Notes: generated from the sequence alone by a model not told the origin. DNA of 64,000 nucleotides from Clostridium algoriphilum (GCF_020443705.1 NZ_JAIZZK010000001.1:186001-250000), one strand, 5' to 3'. Numbered from the stretch's first letter, positions 38,679 to 47,186 are shown. Program-made: numbers and translations.

Positions 38679-39194
38679 TTATACTTCCCTTATCAATTTG
38701 TAGTTATTAATAAATTTAATTACATATGGTAATTCCTCATACTTAAAGAATGATTTATCTTCAATCATATGTTCTAATTGATCAAGTGACACCCACTGTA
38801 TATCACTAACTTCTTCTGCCTGTAATACAGCTGATGAGACATCAAATTCTTGCACAATTATATAGCTATCCATAATAAAGTTTTCAATTGTAAGTCTAGT
38901 TAAGGGTTTTATATCTTTAGTTTTAAACACAATTCCAATTTCCTCGTAGGCTTCTCTTATACAACCATTTAAACTAGTTTCACCTGCACCCACACATCCA
39001 CCATGGGTTGCCCAGATATTTGGAGAAATCGCTTTAGTTTCTGATCTTTTTTGAATCAATATTTTAAAATTATTGTTAATAATCCAAATATTTGTGACTA
39101 GCTGGTACTCTCCTTCTCTCAAAGAATTACCCCTCGCAAAGACTTCTCCAGTTTTCTTACCACTAATATTATAAATATCACATAATTCAGCCAT
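38679..39194 (-). CDS. NUDIX hydrolase
   Basis: A 171-residue NUDIX protein. The Nudix box is complete: GCVGAGE at its start, then seven residues, then REAYEEIGI. The N-terminal part (MAELCDIYNISGKKTGE, then LVTNIWIINNN) resembles the isopentenyl-diphosphate isomerase-like/YfcD group, whose substrates are mostly unknown. Start ATG follows AGGGATATAGG. It lies 50 bp after a GNAT gene on the same strand and 60 bp before the ATL gene, so the three may be co-transcribed. Confidence 0.85.
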   Translation of the reverse strand: MAELCDIYNISGKKTGEVFARGNSLREGEYQLVTNIWIINNNFKILIQKRSETKAISPNIWATHGGCVGAGETSLNGCIREAYEEIGIVFKTKDIKPLTRLTIENFIMDSYIIVQEFDVSSAVLQAEEVSDIQWVSLDQLEHMIEDKSFFKYEELPYVIKFINNYKLIREV

Positions 39195-39244
39195 CCTATA
39201 TCCCTACTTTCTATGTAAATGTATAGTATAAAACAAACAATTAC

Positions 39245-39757
39245 TTAGCCATCGATTGGGTTTTTAGGCCCTTCAAGCTCTAATTGATAAAAAACGAGAT
39301 TGAGCCACTTTCCAAATTTAAATCCTGCCTTATCTATCCTACCTGTATATTTAAATCCTAACTTTTCATGCAGTTGTATACTTTTTTTATTAGACTCATC
39401 AATTCCAGCCACCATAGTTGCATATTCTCTTTCATTAGTAATTCGTATTAGCTCTTTAGCAAGTAGTGTTCCTGTGCCTTTGTTTCTGTATTTACCATCA
39501 ACATAAATTGAGTGCTCGACAGTGTACTTATATGCAGGCCATGCTCTGAAAGGTCCATATGTAGCAAATCCAATAACCTTATTGTTTTCTTCAACAACTA
39601 ATATAGGATATCCCTCTTCTTTCTTCTTTTTATACCATTGTTTTCTATCATCAATGGTGTGAGCTTTATAATCATATATTGCTGTAGTATTTATAATAGC
39701 ATCATTAAAAATTTCTAGAATATTACCTAAATCATTTTCTACTGCTTCTCTTATCAC
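39245..39757 (-). CDS. GNAT acetyltransferase, phosphinothricin (PAT/Bar) type
   Basis: A 170-residue GNAT enzyme of the PAT/YwnH-like group. Seen: IFNDAIINTTAIYDYKAHT, FATYGPFRAWPAYKYTVEHS, the acetyl-CoA loop KYRNKGTGTLL, and HEKLGFKYTGRI near the end. These enzymes acetylate small amino-acid-like compounds (phosphinothricin, methionine sulfone). The start is GTG 39757 after GAAGGGGG. Confidence 0.85.
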   Translation of the reverse strand: MIREAVENDLGNILEIFNDAIINTTAIYDYKAHTIDDRKQWYKKKKEEGYPILVVEENNKVIGFATYGPFRAWPAYKYTVEHSIYVDGKYRNKGTGTLLAKELIRITNEREYATMVAGIDESNKKSIQLHEKLGFKYTGRIDKAGFKFGKWLNLVFYQLELEGPKNPIDG

Positions 39758-39852
39758 TTTTATACCCCCTTCACTACTGAAATTGATTCAACCATTGTTT
39801 TATATCAATTCTTCTGAATAACATTATACAACAAATTAGCTCTTTTTATAAA

Positions 39853-40413
39853 CTATTTTGTCCTTTTATATTCATCCACCAATTTGTAAAAAGTATTCCT
39901 TTTAAGTTTCAATAACTCCATTGCGCTTGTTCCTGTTAATTCTCTATCCTTATATTTACCATAAATTTCTTCCCAATTTAATGGATAATTAATTTTTTTG
40001 CGTCCTTTATACTTACCTTTCGCTTTTGCAATGGCAATGCCTTCTTTTTGATGCTCTAATAAAGTTGCCCTCTGAAATTCTTTTATAGCCTTTATCATTG
40101 TAAACATAAGTTTACCTGTGGCAGTACTTGTATCTAAATTTTCATTTATACATATTAGATTAATTTCTTTACTTTCTAACTGCTCACCTATAATCAACAA
40201 CTCTTCTGTTGATCTTGCAAGACAACTAAAATCCCACACATAGACTGTATCTCCACACCTTATAAAATCCATCATTGCATTTAATTGAGGTCGAACTTCT
40301 TCTGCACTTAGTTTATCATTAAACCACTTTTCTATGTTGTAGTTTTTAAGTTCTGTAAATTGTCTATCCTTATTATGCTGATTTGAACTTACTCGAGTAT
40401 AAGCAATGTTCAT
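39853..40413 (-). CDS. Serine recombinase (resolvase/invertase)
   Basis: A 186-residue resolvase/invertase-family serine recombinase. The catalytic Ser9 is in AYTRVSSNQ, Arg in SCLARSTEEL, the E-helix is KEFQRATLLEHQKEG, and a C-terminal HTH follows GRKKINYPLNW (TGTSAMELLKLKRNTFYKLV). Start ATG follows AAAGGAG. No transposase or phage genes adjoin it. Upstream DNA is rich in symmetric sequences that may be its crossover sites (see 40456-40576), and a degraded relative's HTH remnant lies at 40626. Confidence 0.88.
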   Translation of the reverse strand: MNIAYTRVSSNQHNKDRQFTELKNYNIEKWFNDKLSAEEVRPQLNAMMDFIRCGDTVYVWDFSCLARSTEELLIIGEQLESKEINLICINENLDTSTATGKLMFTMIKAIKEFQRATLLEHQKEGIAIAKAKGKYKGRKKINYPLNWEEIYGKYKDRELTGTSAMELLKLKRNTFYKLVDEYKRTK

Positions 40414-40455
40414 ACAAACAACTCCTTTACCTATATATTAACATATTTTCCGTTT

Positions 40456-40576
40456 AAAGTGTACTTAACACAACAACTGTTTGTTAGTTTTATAGGTGAT
40501 TTCAAACAAACAGTTTCTGTAAAATCATCCCGTGTTGGTTTGTTGTATAGTCTAAGTAAACAGTTGTTCAAACAAA
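40456..40576. other. Candidate recombinase site region
   Basis: Holds AAAGTGTACTT (40456-40466), the inverted repeat AACTGTTTGTT (40475) / AACAAACAGTT (40505), and a further variant AAACAGTTGTTC with AAACAAA (40558-40576). Resolvase genes are often preceded by such sub-site arrays. The AAAGTGTACTT core recurs beside a recombinase remnant at 60.6 kb. Role inferred. Confidence 0.45.
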
Positions 40577-40581
40577 GAAAA

Positions 40582-40618
40582 AGGTAACCATGTCGAATGT
40601 ATTTCGACACGATTACCT
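40582..40618 (-). terminator. Minus-strand terminator
   Basis: AGGTAATCGTGTCGAA pairs with TTCGACATGGTTACCT (one G-U or mismatch), then TTTTTCTTTG, on the minus strand. It probably ended the recombinase remnant just upstream. Confidence 0.7.
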
Positions 40619-40621
40619 CTA

Positions 40622-40695
40622 TAGAGTAGGTTTGCTGACACCAGTTGCTTTCGCAATTTCAGATATGCTATAGTTCTTGCTTTCACTTCCATATT
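40622..40695 (-). pseudogene. Serine recombinase C-terminal HTH remnant
   Basis: A short minus-strand frame encodes SKNYSISEIAKATGVSKPTL, the DNA-binding helix-turn-helix typical of resolvase C-termini, bounded by stops (a one-base loss breaks the expected Leu-Tyr-Arg end). The longer overlapping frame 40552-40737 is a shadow of it. Confidence 0.6.
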
Positions 40696-40790
40696 ATTTA
40701 CAACAGGTGCTTTCTCCTTAATTATATTTTGAATCATTAAATTTCTTCATAAATCTCTGCTTTTCGGCGGTATAGGAAAAAACACCCAAA

Positions 40791-40836
40791 ATAAAAGCTT
40801 ATCGAACAGATTGCTATTTGTTCGATAAGCTTTTAT
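40791..40836. terminator. Terminator of the HEAT-like gene (bidirectional)
   Basis: Perfect 18-bp arms (ATAAAAGCTTATCGAACA and complement) around a 10-nt loop, T-rich on the minus side, about 20 bp after the stop. Confidence 0.88.
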
Positions 40837-40854
40837 AGATTTTCTTCTTGAAAA

Positions 40855-41319
40855 TTATCTAATTAATGCATTATATACATTTCCTATCCAAGTCTCAAAT
40901 TTATTTCCTTTTTCATACAACATAACATCATACATTTCAGGTTGAGCTTGAAGAAACTTGTTTTTTAAAACTTGTATATCCAATTGTTTTAAATTACCTT
41001 CTCTTTTTATTCGTAAAAAAGCTTTTTTAAAATCACCGGAATTATAACCAATATCTTTTTTTCCTAAATACATTGGTTTACCGTTTTTAGTAGTTATGCC
41101 GATTGCTTGCGCAGCACTAAAAGCCTCTTCCATTACTTTATAAATTCTATCGTGTACTGCCAATCTTATTAGTACATCTCGCGATTGTTGACAATCCGAT
41201 TTTTTTAACTCGTTTATTGCTTCCAGCCTTTTTCTCCAATTCGTTTTAACACTTGCCATTTTAACTAAATCATCAATATTTGTAGGAGTTTGTTTTTTAA
41301 TTTCATAATCTATTACCAT
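40855..41319 (-). CDS. HEAT-repeat-like small protein
   Basis: A 154-residue helical protein. The first 85 residues look like two to three HEAT/armadillo-type helices (NWRKRLEAINELKKSD, SRDVLIRLAVHDRIYKV, MEEAFSAAQAIGI), followed by a distinct domain (FKKAFLRIKREGNLKQLDI ... YDVMLYEKGNKFETWIGNVY). I recall similar proteins annotated as HEAT-repeat proteins in Bacillus and Clostridium. Start ATG 41319 has AAGGATGTGG before it; an upstream reading to 41364 is possible. Function unknown. Confidence 0.65.
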   Translation of the reverse strand: MVIDYEIKKQTPTNIDDLVKMASVKTNWRKRLEAINELKKSDCQQSRDVLIRLAVHDRIYKVMEEAFSAAQAIGITTKNGKPMYLGKKDIGYNSGDFKKAFLRIKREGNLKQLDIQVLKNKFLQAQPEMYDVMLYEKGNKFETWIGNVYNALIR

Positions 41320-41637
41320 ATTTACCACATCCTTCATTACTTTAATTTCTATATAAGTAATCAATATCCTTTATTTGTTAAAATGTTGCGAACTAATCTG
41401 CTAATATCTCTTAAATAAATTGACAAAGACCATCCATGATAATTTATAATTATATTTAATGGCTTTTAATTTTAGAAAACACTATTCATTTTATACCCCT
41501 ATTTAAAACCTTGTAGCGGCTTTATTAACTGTACTAGATATAATCCTATACTTAATAGTTAAAGCATCACTACACGTCTTATTTTTAAGTTTAAATAGTT
41601 ATATCTAACAGTATTACATACTGTGGCAAAAATATTA
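41320..41637. other. 318-bp spacer, nothing recognised
   Basis: AT-rich DNA with no supported frame, hairpin or repeat between the HEAT-like gene and the XRE regulator gene. Confidence 0.5.
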
Positions 41638-41832
41638 TTATAGACATATCAATTTGTGGACTGGAGTTTCTAATGCTTCTGATATTTTAATTAATACATT
41701 TAAACTAGGATTACTTTTGGCTTCACCCTCTATATAAGATATATACTGACCAATTTTTCCAATTCTTCTACCTAACTCTCTTTGGCTTATATTTAACCTT
41801 TCTCTGTTTTTATTTATGTTTTCACTTAACAT
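41638..41832 (-). CDS. Small XRE-family HTH regulator
   Basis: A 64-residue Cro/CI-type regulator made of a single HTH domain: RLNISQRELGRRIGKIGQYISYIE is the recognition region and ends in HKLICL. Start ATG follows GGTGGTGA. Stand-alone XRE proteins of this size often repress their own or divergent genes. It is divergent from the candidate RNA at 42.0 kb. Targets unknown. Confidence 0.85.
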   Translation of the reverse strand: MLSENINKNRERLNISQRELGRRIGKIGQYISYIEGEAKSNPSLNVLIKISEALETPVHKLICL

Positions 41833-41991
41833 TATTTCACCACCTAAATATATTTAATATTATTATGGTATGCAAGATAATATTAAAATATTTCTATGGA
41901 TATAGTTGTTGTATCATCATTTTTTGAAAAGTTAATAAATATAAATTAAGAACTAATTTTTTTAACATATTTTATCTCATCCTTTCCTTGG

Positions 41992-42175
41992 TATAATAAT
42001 AAAATAAATAAAAAGGATAAAGGCCTGGGATATATTATAATAATATCTCCCAGGCTTTTATCCTTCCGTGTACACAGTTACTGTGCGCTTTCTCTCGGAC
42101 CTGCCAGTAAAGTATAGACTGCGGAACCCTAGTCTAAAATGCGGTAGCAGCAGGTAGTGAATTTAAGAATTGACT
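41992..42175 (+). ncRNA. Structured small RNA, possibly raiA-type
   Basis: A -10 box TATAAT (41992-41997) precedes an RNA-like region. It starts with an 18-bp hairpin (arms 42013-42030 and 42048-42065, one G-U), then CACAG/CTGTG (42073/42081), and a closing helix ACCTGC/GCAGGT (42099/42150) around an inner hairpin TAGACT/AGTCTA (42115/42131). GC content is well above its surroundings and no open frame crosses it. Layout and length suit the clostridial raiA-motif RNA as I remember it, but I cannot confirm this without a covariance model. A 43-codon gene follows. Confidence 0.65.
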
Positions 42176-42262
42176 GATGAAGAAATATCAATAAGGAGTT
42201 AGTATAATATAATTTAAAAATATTGTAAGTGATAACCTATAGTAAAAAGGGAGAATGAAAAT

Positions 42263-42394
42263 ATGGAATTAAATACATTAGAAAGTGAGATGTTAATCGA
42301 TATTTATGATTCTGATATGATGCCAGAACTGCCATTTGAAATCGAAAATTATAGATTAACAGAAATTACCGAAAAATATATAATAAATGATTAG
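42263..42394 (+). CDS. Small 43-residue protein, unknown
   Basis: An acidic frame (MELNTLESEMLIDIYDSDMM to ITEKYIIND) with a good ribosome site (AAGGGAG, 9 bases before ATG). It lies about 90 bp downstream of the structured RNA on the same strand, so it may share its transcript. No family recognised. Small size means it could be chance, but ribosome site and spacing are convincing. Confidence 0.5.
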   Translation: MELNTLESEMLIDIYDSDMMPELPFEIENYRLTEITEKYIIND

Positions 42395-42477
42395 CAGAGA
42401 CAGTAAACTTTATAATTATTAAGGGATGCTTAATATATCCAATTTATTTATTTACTTAATTATATTATTATAAACAG

Positions 42478-42508
42478 ATGTCGTGAAAGTTCTTTTCACG
42501 ACATTTGT
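42478..42508. repeat. TGTCGTGAAA hairpin, copy 2
   Basis: ATGTCGTGAAA and its complement flank a 5-nt loop just beyond the 3' end of the nitroreductase gene. On the plus strand it continues into TTTGTCTTTT. Confidence 0.8.
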
Positions 42509-42537
42509 CTTTTAAATATATAATTTTGTATATAGGA

Positions 42538-43347
42538 TTAAATCCAAGTAATATCTAATGGGTCACGATCTACCAATCGTTTATAACCATATTGGGGATA
42601 CCCGACCATAACTGCACCTGTTAACACCTTGTTTTCAGGAATGTTAAACAATTCTAGTAATGGATAATAATTATCAAATGCACACATTTCAAAGAGCCCA
42701 GCCCAACAACTACCTAATCCTAAAGTAGTTGCAAACAGTTCCAAGTAGGCAAAGGAAAAAATCGTATTCTCTCTACCATTTTTAATTTCTCTGGGAGCCA
42801 TTGCTAAAATTAAATTTGGAGCATCACGTAATATTTTATCTATTCCAGTTTCTCTGTAAGCACGAATATGATAAGGAAAACTCCAATGATGCAAAGGATT
42901 TTTAATTTGTGCTTCCATCCACTCTATGACAACCTCTGTAGCTTTTTTTAGTATTTTCTTATCTTCTACAATTATATATGATATTCCTTGCTGATTACTG
43001 GCAGTAGGTGCAAAACGTGCAATATTAACTAATTCAATTAATTGCTCTCGTTGCACTGTCATATCTTTGTAACATCGGATTGATCGTCGAGACCTAAGAA
43101 ACTGTTTAGCAGTTTCTTTATTTATAACTGGGAACTTTTTTAAAATGGTCTGATTGTTTAAAGGTGTTTTGATATTGTCAATTGCACTGTTAGGGCATAC
43201 AGCAACACATTGACCACAGGCTATACATGCTTGTGGCTCAATTGCTATAGGGCCATTTTCGCCCATACCCAAAACTTTTGGTGAGCATACTTTCGTACAA
43301 ATTCCACATTTAATACACTTTGATTGGTTTACTTTAATTAAGTTCAT
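42538..43347 (-). CDS. Ferredoxin-nitroreductase fusion protein
   Basis: A 269-residue protein. Residues 1-60 form a two-cluster [4Fe-4S] ferredoxin (CIKCGICTKVCSP and CIACGQCVAVCP); the rest is an FMN nitroreductase fold (RRSIRCYKDM, FAPTASNQQ, and AGLFEMCAF with GYPQYGYKR at the end). Such fusions pass electrons from ferredoxin-type donors to nitro- or quinone-like substrates in anaerobes. Start ATG follows AGGGGTGAA. The gene is flanked by copies 2 and 3 of the TGTCGTGAAA palindrome. Confidence 0.88.
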   Translation of the reverse strand: MNLIKVNQSKCIKCGICTKVCSPKVLGMGENGPIAIEPQACIACGQCVAVCPNSAIDNIKTPLNNQTILKKFPVINKETAKQFLRSRRSIRCYKDMTVQREQLIELVNIARFAPTASNQQGISYIIVEDKKILKKATEVVIEWMEAQIKNPLHHWSFPYHIRAYRETGIDKILRDAPNLILAMAPREIKNGRENTIFSFAYLELFATTLGLGSCWAGLFEMCAFDNYYPLLELFNIPENKVLTGAVMVGYPQYGYKRLVDRDPLDITWI

Positions 43348-43665
43348 TGGTGTTCACCCCTATTTTGTATATTCTTAATTCCCAAAATATACTTCTAATG
43401 GTGTAATAATAGATGATAGTGCTATGTTTTGCAAGTACATACTTATTTGTACCATAGTATCTAAATACATACTAATGTATTTAAATCAATCAAATTTAAT
43501 GTATTATAAAAAATAAAATATGTCATGAAATTATGATTTCACGACATTTGTTCTTAGCAGACTTATTATATTAAATGGATTTTATCGTATTATTAGCAAA
43601 CACTAGCAACATCATTTGCATTAAGTAGTGATTTAGTTGCTGGCGTGTAAACGTTACCCTTGATG
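43348..43665. other. 318-bp spacer with palindrome copy 3
   Basis: Contains the palindrome at 43518-43552. A minus-strand stretch at about 43588-43662 reads NIKGNVYTPATKSLLNANDV then a stop; it looks like the tail of some lost gene but has no start and no recognised family. Confidence 0.4.
43518..43552. repeat. TGTCGTGAAA hairpin, copy 3
   Basis: ATGTCATGAAA pairs with TTTCACGACAT around TTATGA; one arm has a single change from copies 1 and 2. Confidence 0.75.
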
Positions 43666-43866
43666 TTATTTTATCTTTTCAGCATTATGACCATAATCTA
43701 TTGCTTTCTTGAACAGATCTGCGACTAATTGATTCTTCGCTTCATCGGAATAACATTCATGTATAAAATAAAAATTTTCTTTGGCAGCTCTGTCATCATT
43801 TTTGATTAAGTTTTTAACTTCTTCTTCAGTAATTTCACCAACGTAACGTTTTTTTTCATCAGGCAC
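43666..43866 (-). CDS. Small protein, unknown
   Basis: A 66-residue charged, helical protein (MPDEKKRYVGEITEEEVKN ... YGHNAEKIK). The start is GTG 43866 with a near-perfect AAAGGAGGG site. No domain recognised; no membrane segment. Confidence 0.6.
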   Translation of the reverse strand: MPDEKKRYVGEITEEEVKNLIKNDDRAAKENFYFIHECYSDEAKNQLVADLFKKAIDYGHNAEKIK

Positions 43867-44380
43867 TTAAATCATCCCTCCTTTAATAAATTTAATAAAA
43901 TTCAACACAATCGATATTATGAGATAAAATAAGCTTTTTAATAATTTTATTATGTTTTTCCTTATAGAGGTAAATAGAAGTTGTCTTTGTGACATGTTTC
44001 ATGTAATACAATTCCCGTGGAGGAAAACTTCCACGGGACCATATATCATTTTAATATTTTTTCTATATATATATTCAATTATAAAACTCTTTTTTTCTTC
44101 GATAGTTATAATTACTAAAATACAGTTTAATGTTTGAAGTCAATGTATTTAACGAACTATTTCGGACCATTTTCATCACCATATAATGCCACTTTGAGGA
44201 CTATTAGTTCGCGTTCCTCTTCCTCTAATTGGCCTATACTGGGAATATATCGAAAGACAAATATATATATTATAACTGTGCAACAAGAAGGTAATTGTTA
44301 TTAGCAGTTACCTTCTTGTATCCGGTTATTTAGTTGAAACTCTCATATTCGATTTTGTTCTTAGGTTAGATCAATTATAT
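43867..44380. other. 514-bp spacer with two hairpins
   Basis: Contains the GC-rich stem TCCCGTGGA/TCCACGGGA (44012-44037) and CAAGAAGGTAA/TTACCTTCTTG (44285-44318), the latter a likely amylase terminator without T-run. Minus-strand 44157-44258 reads a short acidic frame (YIPSIGQLEEEERELIVLKV) with no start codon, perhaps a gene remnant. Confidence 0.45.
44285..44318. terminator. Hairpin downstream of the amylase gene
   Basis: An 11-bp perfect stem, 13-nt loop, no clear T-run; a weak or factor-assisted terminator. Confidence 0.5.
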
Positions 44381-46351
44381 TTATTGTGTTGAAGAGTAGT
44401 TATAATTTGTAGAGTTATTGCTATCCCATGTATGTGCATTATTCTGGAAGGTCATATTAAGCATGTAACTTGCAGAAGGCATTGTTATAGTTGCTGCCCA
44501 TTGTCCATTAGATTGCTTGGTCATTGTTGCGTCAGTTGGAGCTGTAAAATTACTATATCCCCAATGTAACGTCATGGATGTAGCATTGGCCGCCAAGCTT
44601 CCATTATAGTACACTGTGACTGGTTGGTTAGCTGTAGGTGCTGGACTTACATTAGCGGGTACAGATAATGGCCATATTTGAAGGTGCCAATCTTGATTAC
44701 CGTTGTTATCCCAAATAGTTCCATCTGTAAAGTCAAAATCTAATTTTGTAGCTGAAGCAGGAATAGTTACATCAGCCTGCCAAAAGCCATTTGAGGCTTT
44801 AGTCATATCAACATTAGTTACATTAGTCCAACCATTGATCCCCCAATGTAATGAAACACTTATGGAATTAGCTAGAGAACCATTATAGTAAACTGTAATT
44901 CTGTTACCTGTAAGTAACTTGCTACTATCGTAATCTACTTTGTAACCAGCGTGAGGAGCATAGGTAGTAATGGTATCATCATATAGAGTAATAATTGAAT
45001 TTGCTGGAATGCTTCCAGATATTGTTCTATTTGAAACTGTTAAAGTACAACTTGCTGTTCCATGATTTGTGTACGTGCCATTTGCTAAGTTAGTAGCAGA
45101 ATTAATACTAACACTTAAACCAGCGTTTACTATTACTGTACCAGTAGTTCCACGATCTATTAACATAGTTTGATTATTGTTTGTCCATCTTAGATATTCG
45201 TTTTGACCAACCATTGCATTATGGAACTGATTTAATGCTACAACGTCAACATCTTTCCATAAAGAATCACCTACGGATCCAATTGAACTAGTTGGTCTAA
45301 CGAATAATAAAGGAGTGGTTCCTGCACGTGAATCAACAATAGCCCAACCCATTTTTCTTTGCCACTGTGTTAAACTACGAGTAGAACCATCCCCATAAGT
45401 ATCATGAGTTTCAAAAAAATTCACACTTGTAGTTGGATCTATACCACCCATACCACTTGATTGGCTTAGATTGTTTGAAGTAATTGCACTTCTTACACTA
45501 CCACCATAATTAGTAGCTGTAACGTTCATAAATGTTTCATAGCTGGCAATATTGTCTGCTGTTCCATCTTGTAATATTTCACCGTATATAAATATGCTTG
45601 ATTTATTATGCAAATTGTCAAGAACATTATTCCAATAATTTCCAGACAAGGATTGTCCTGCATCTAGTCCTATATTTGTTTCAATATGTTTAGCTGCATC
45701 AAAGCGGAATCCAGAAGCTCCAGCATCAACGCATTGATTTAAAAATATTATTGCCTTGTTTTGAACTGCAGCGGTTTGAGTATTTAAATCAGGCATACCG
45801 ATACCTTGTTGTGTTATGTCATACCTGTTACTCCAATCTGCACATTGTCCTAGATTGTGATACAAGCTTGGATCTTGAAAACTTGGATCAACTGAAGGAT
45901 CTAATTGATTTGAATTTCCGTTATTTGCCATATGGTTCATAACCACATCTACTATTATTGAAATTCCATAGGTTTTTGCAACGCTGCAGAGTGCTGTAAA
46001 ATCAGATAAAGTTCCAAGCTGGGCATTGCCAATAGCTTCATTAGTTGGTTGATACAATATCATCCACTGAGATGGATCAGTGCTTGTACTTTTGGTTCCT
46101 TGTATAGGTGAAACTTGAATGGATTTATATCCTGCTGCTGCAATATTAGGCAACTCATTTTGTATATTATAAAATGACCAATCAAAAGCATGAAGTATTG
46201 CTCCGTCTTTAGTGTTAGATGGTAAAGTAGTTGCAGCATGTACAACAGCTGGAGACTTATTAGATAAAAAATAGAAGTTTTGAAGTGGGGTGAAATCTAA
46301 ATTTAAAAACAATCCAAACGAAGTTAATGTTAATTTCCTCTTCTTTCTCAT
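44381..46351 (-). CDS. Secreted alpha-amylase with two starch-binding modules
   Basis: A 656-residue glycoside hydrolase family 13 enzyme that cuts internal alpha-1,4 bonds of starch. An N-terminal signal peptide (RKKRKLTLTSFGLFL, cleavage likely near AVVHAATT) precedes the barrel: IIVDVVMNHM, catalytic Asp in GFRFDAAKH, Glu in IYGEIL, and Asp in FFETHDTYG. The C-terminus has two repeated CBM25/26-like modules, each beginning VTVYYNGSLA and containing LHWG. The start is ATG 46351 after GAGGAGTGA. It lies 85 bp downstream of a papain-like protease on the same strand. Confidence 0.92.
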   Translation of the reverse strand: MRKKRKLTLTSFGLFLNLDFTPLQNFYFLSNKSPAVVHAATTLPSNTKDGAILHAFDWSFYNIQNELPNIAAAGYKSIQVSPIQGTKSTSTDPSQWMILYQPTNEAIGNAQLGTLSDFTALCSVAKTYGISIIVDVVMNHMANNGNSNQLDPSVDPSFQDPSLYHNLGQCADWSNRYDITQQGIGMPDLNTQTAAVQNKAIIFLNQCVDAGASGFRFDAAKHIETNIGLDAGQSLSGNYWNNVLDNLHNKSSIFIYGEILQDGTADNIASYETFMNVTATNYGGSVRSAITSNNLSQSSGMGGIDPTTSVNFFETHDTYGDGSTRSLTQWQRKMGWAIVDSRAGTTPLLFVRPTSSIGSVGDSLWKDVDVVALNQFHNAMVGQNEYLRWTNNNQTMLIDRGTTGTVIVNAGLSVSINSATNLANGTYTNHGTASCTLTVSNRTISGSIPANSIITLYDDTITTYAPHAGYKVDYDSSKLLTGNRITVYYNGSLANSISVSLHWGINGWTNVTNVDMTKASNGFWQADVTIPASATKLDFDFTDGTIWDNNGNQDWHLQIWPLSVPANVSPAPTANQPVTVYYNGSLAANATSMTLHWGYSNFTAPTDATMTKQSNGQWAATITMPSASYMLNMTFQNNAHTWDSNNSTNYNYSSTQ

Positions 46352-46436
46352 AAATTCACTCCTCAATTTTTATTATAAAACGTGTATCCCTATTACTAAA
46401 AAAACCAACAAGCGTTAAAACCTATTGATTTTTCGT

Positions 46437-47186
46437 TTATTCTCCTAATTTAACAGTCCAAATATCAAATATAGATTTGAACATACTGTATGGCATATAG
46501 CAATATCCTGAATCACCCCAAGTTTCACCCCAGGAGTTTCTAACAATAAAGCTTCCATTATTAATATTATCATCATATCCAACAATACACAGAGCATGTC
46601 CACCAAGCTGCTTCTCTTCAGTTTTAGGTATTGGAACTATACCATCATTACCCACTGACTCAAAAGATTGATATACAGTCATCCCAAATACCAATAGATG
46701 ACTAAGCAGTAAAGCATGTTTAACCTCATTAACTGAACGTATTCTTTGATATCCTGAAATTATATAGTCATTAGCTTCGATTATTTCATTTTGAGTAGGA
46801 GAATTTTCAAAGGTAGTTATGTCATATGGCCATGAAACTTCACGGCAAACACCTTTTTGTTTAAGAACCTTCATTCCGTCCCTAAGGGATGCTCCACTAT
46901 CACTATTTATGGTACCTTCTAAATATCTTTCCCACCAGTATAAAAAAAGTCTGGATAATCGTTCAAAAGGTTTGCGGGAACTATTATTGAGCAGCATAAA
47001 CTCTCTAAGTCCTGAAACAATTGCATTGGCAGTACAACTTCCTAATTGACCTTGATCTACAACAGGAGAACATTTTTCTCTAAGATCAATTTTCCCAGGA
47101 AGTAATTCAACATTGACAATATGTCTCTGTCTATACTTCAAGTCCCTTGGATCAATCTTATCCTTGATTAATGTATACTTTCTCAC
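46437..47186 (-). CDS. Papain-like (C1) cysteine protease
   Basis: A 249-residue C1 peptidase. Catalytic Cys is in QGQLGSCTANA, His in GGHALCIVGYDD, Asn in RNSWGETWGDSGY. It has only about 30 residues before the mature-like fold and no signal peptide or pro-domain, so it is probably cytoplasmic or exported by another route. The start is GTG 47186 after CGGAGGTG. Bacterial C1 enzymes of this short type are common in clostridia; substrates unknown. Confidence 0.88.
   Translation of the reverse strand: MRKYTLIKDKIDPRDLKYRQRHIVNVELLPGKIDLREKCSPVVDQGQLGSCTANAIVSGLREFMLLNNSSRKPFERLSRLFLYWWERYLEGTINSDSGASLRDGMKVLKQKGVCREVSWPYDITTFENSPTQNEIIEANDYIISGYQRIRSVNEVKHALLLSHLLVFGMTVYQSFESVGNDGIVPIPKTEEKQLGGHALCIVGYDDNINNGSFIVRNSWGETWGDSGYCYMPYSMFKSIFDIWTVKLGE

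Noticed and set aside
40552-40737. 61-codon minus-strand frame
   Set aside because: It overlaps the recombinase HTH remnant in another frame and runs through a terminator hairpin; product looks random.
43952-44137. 61-codon plus-strand hydrophobic frame
   Set aside because: No ribosome site; it includes the GC-rich hairpin at 44012 and the hydrophobicity follows from T-rich DNA.
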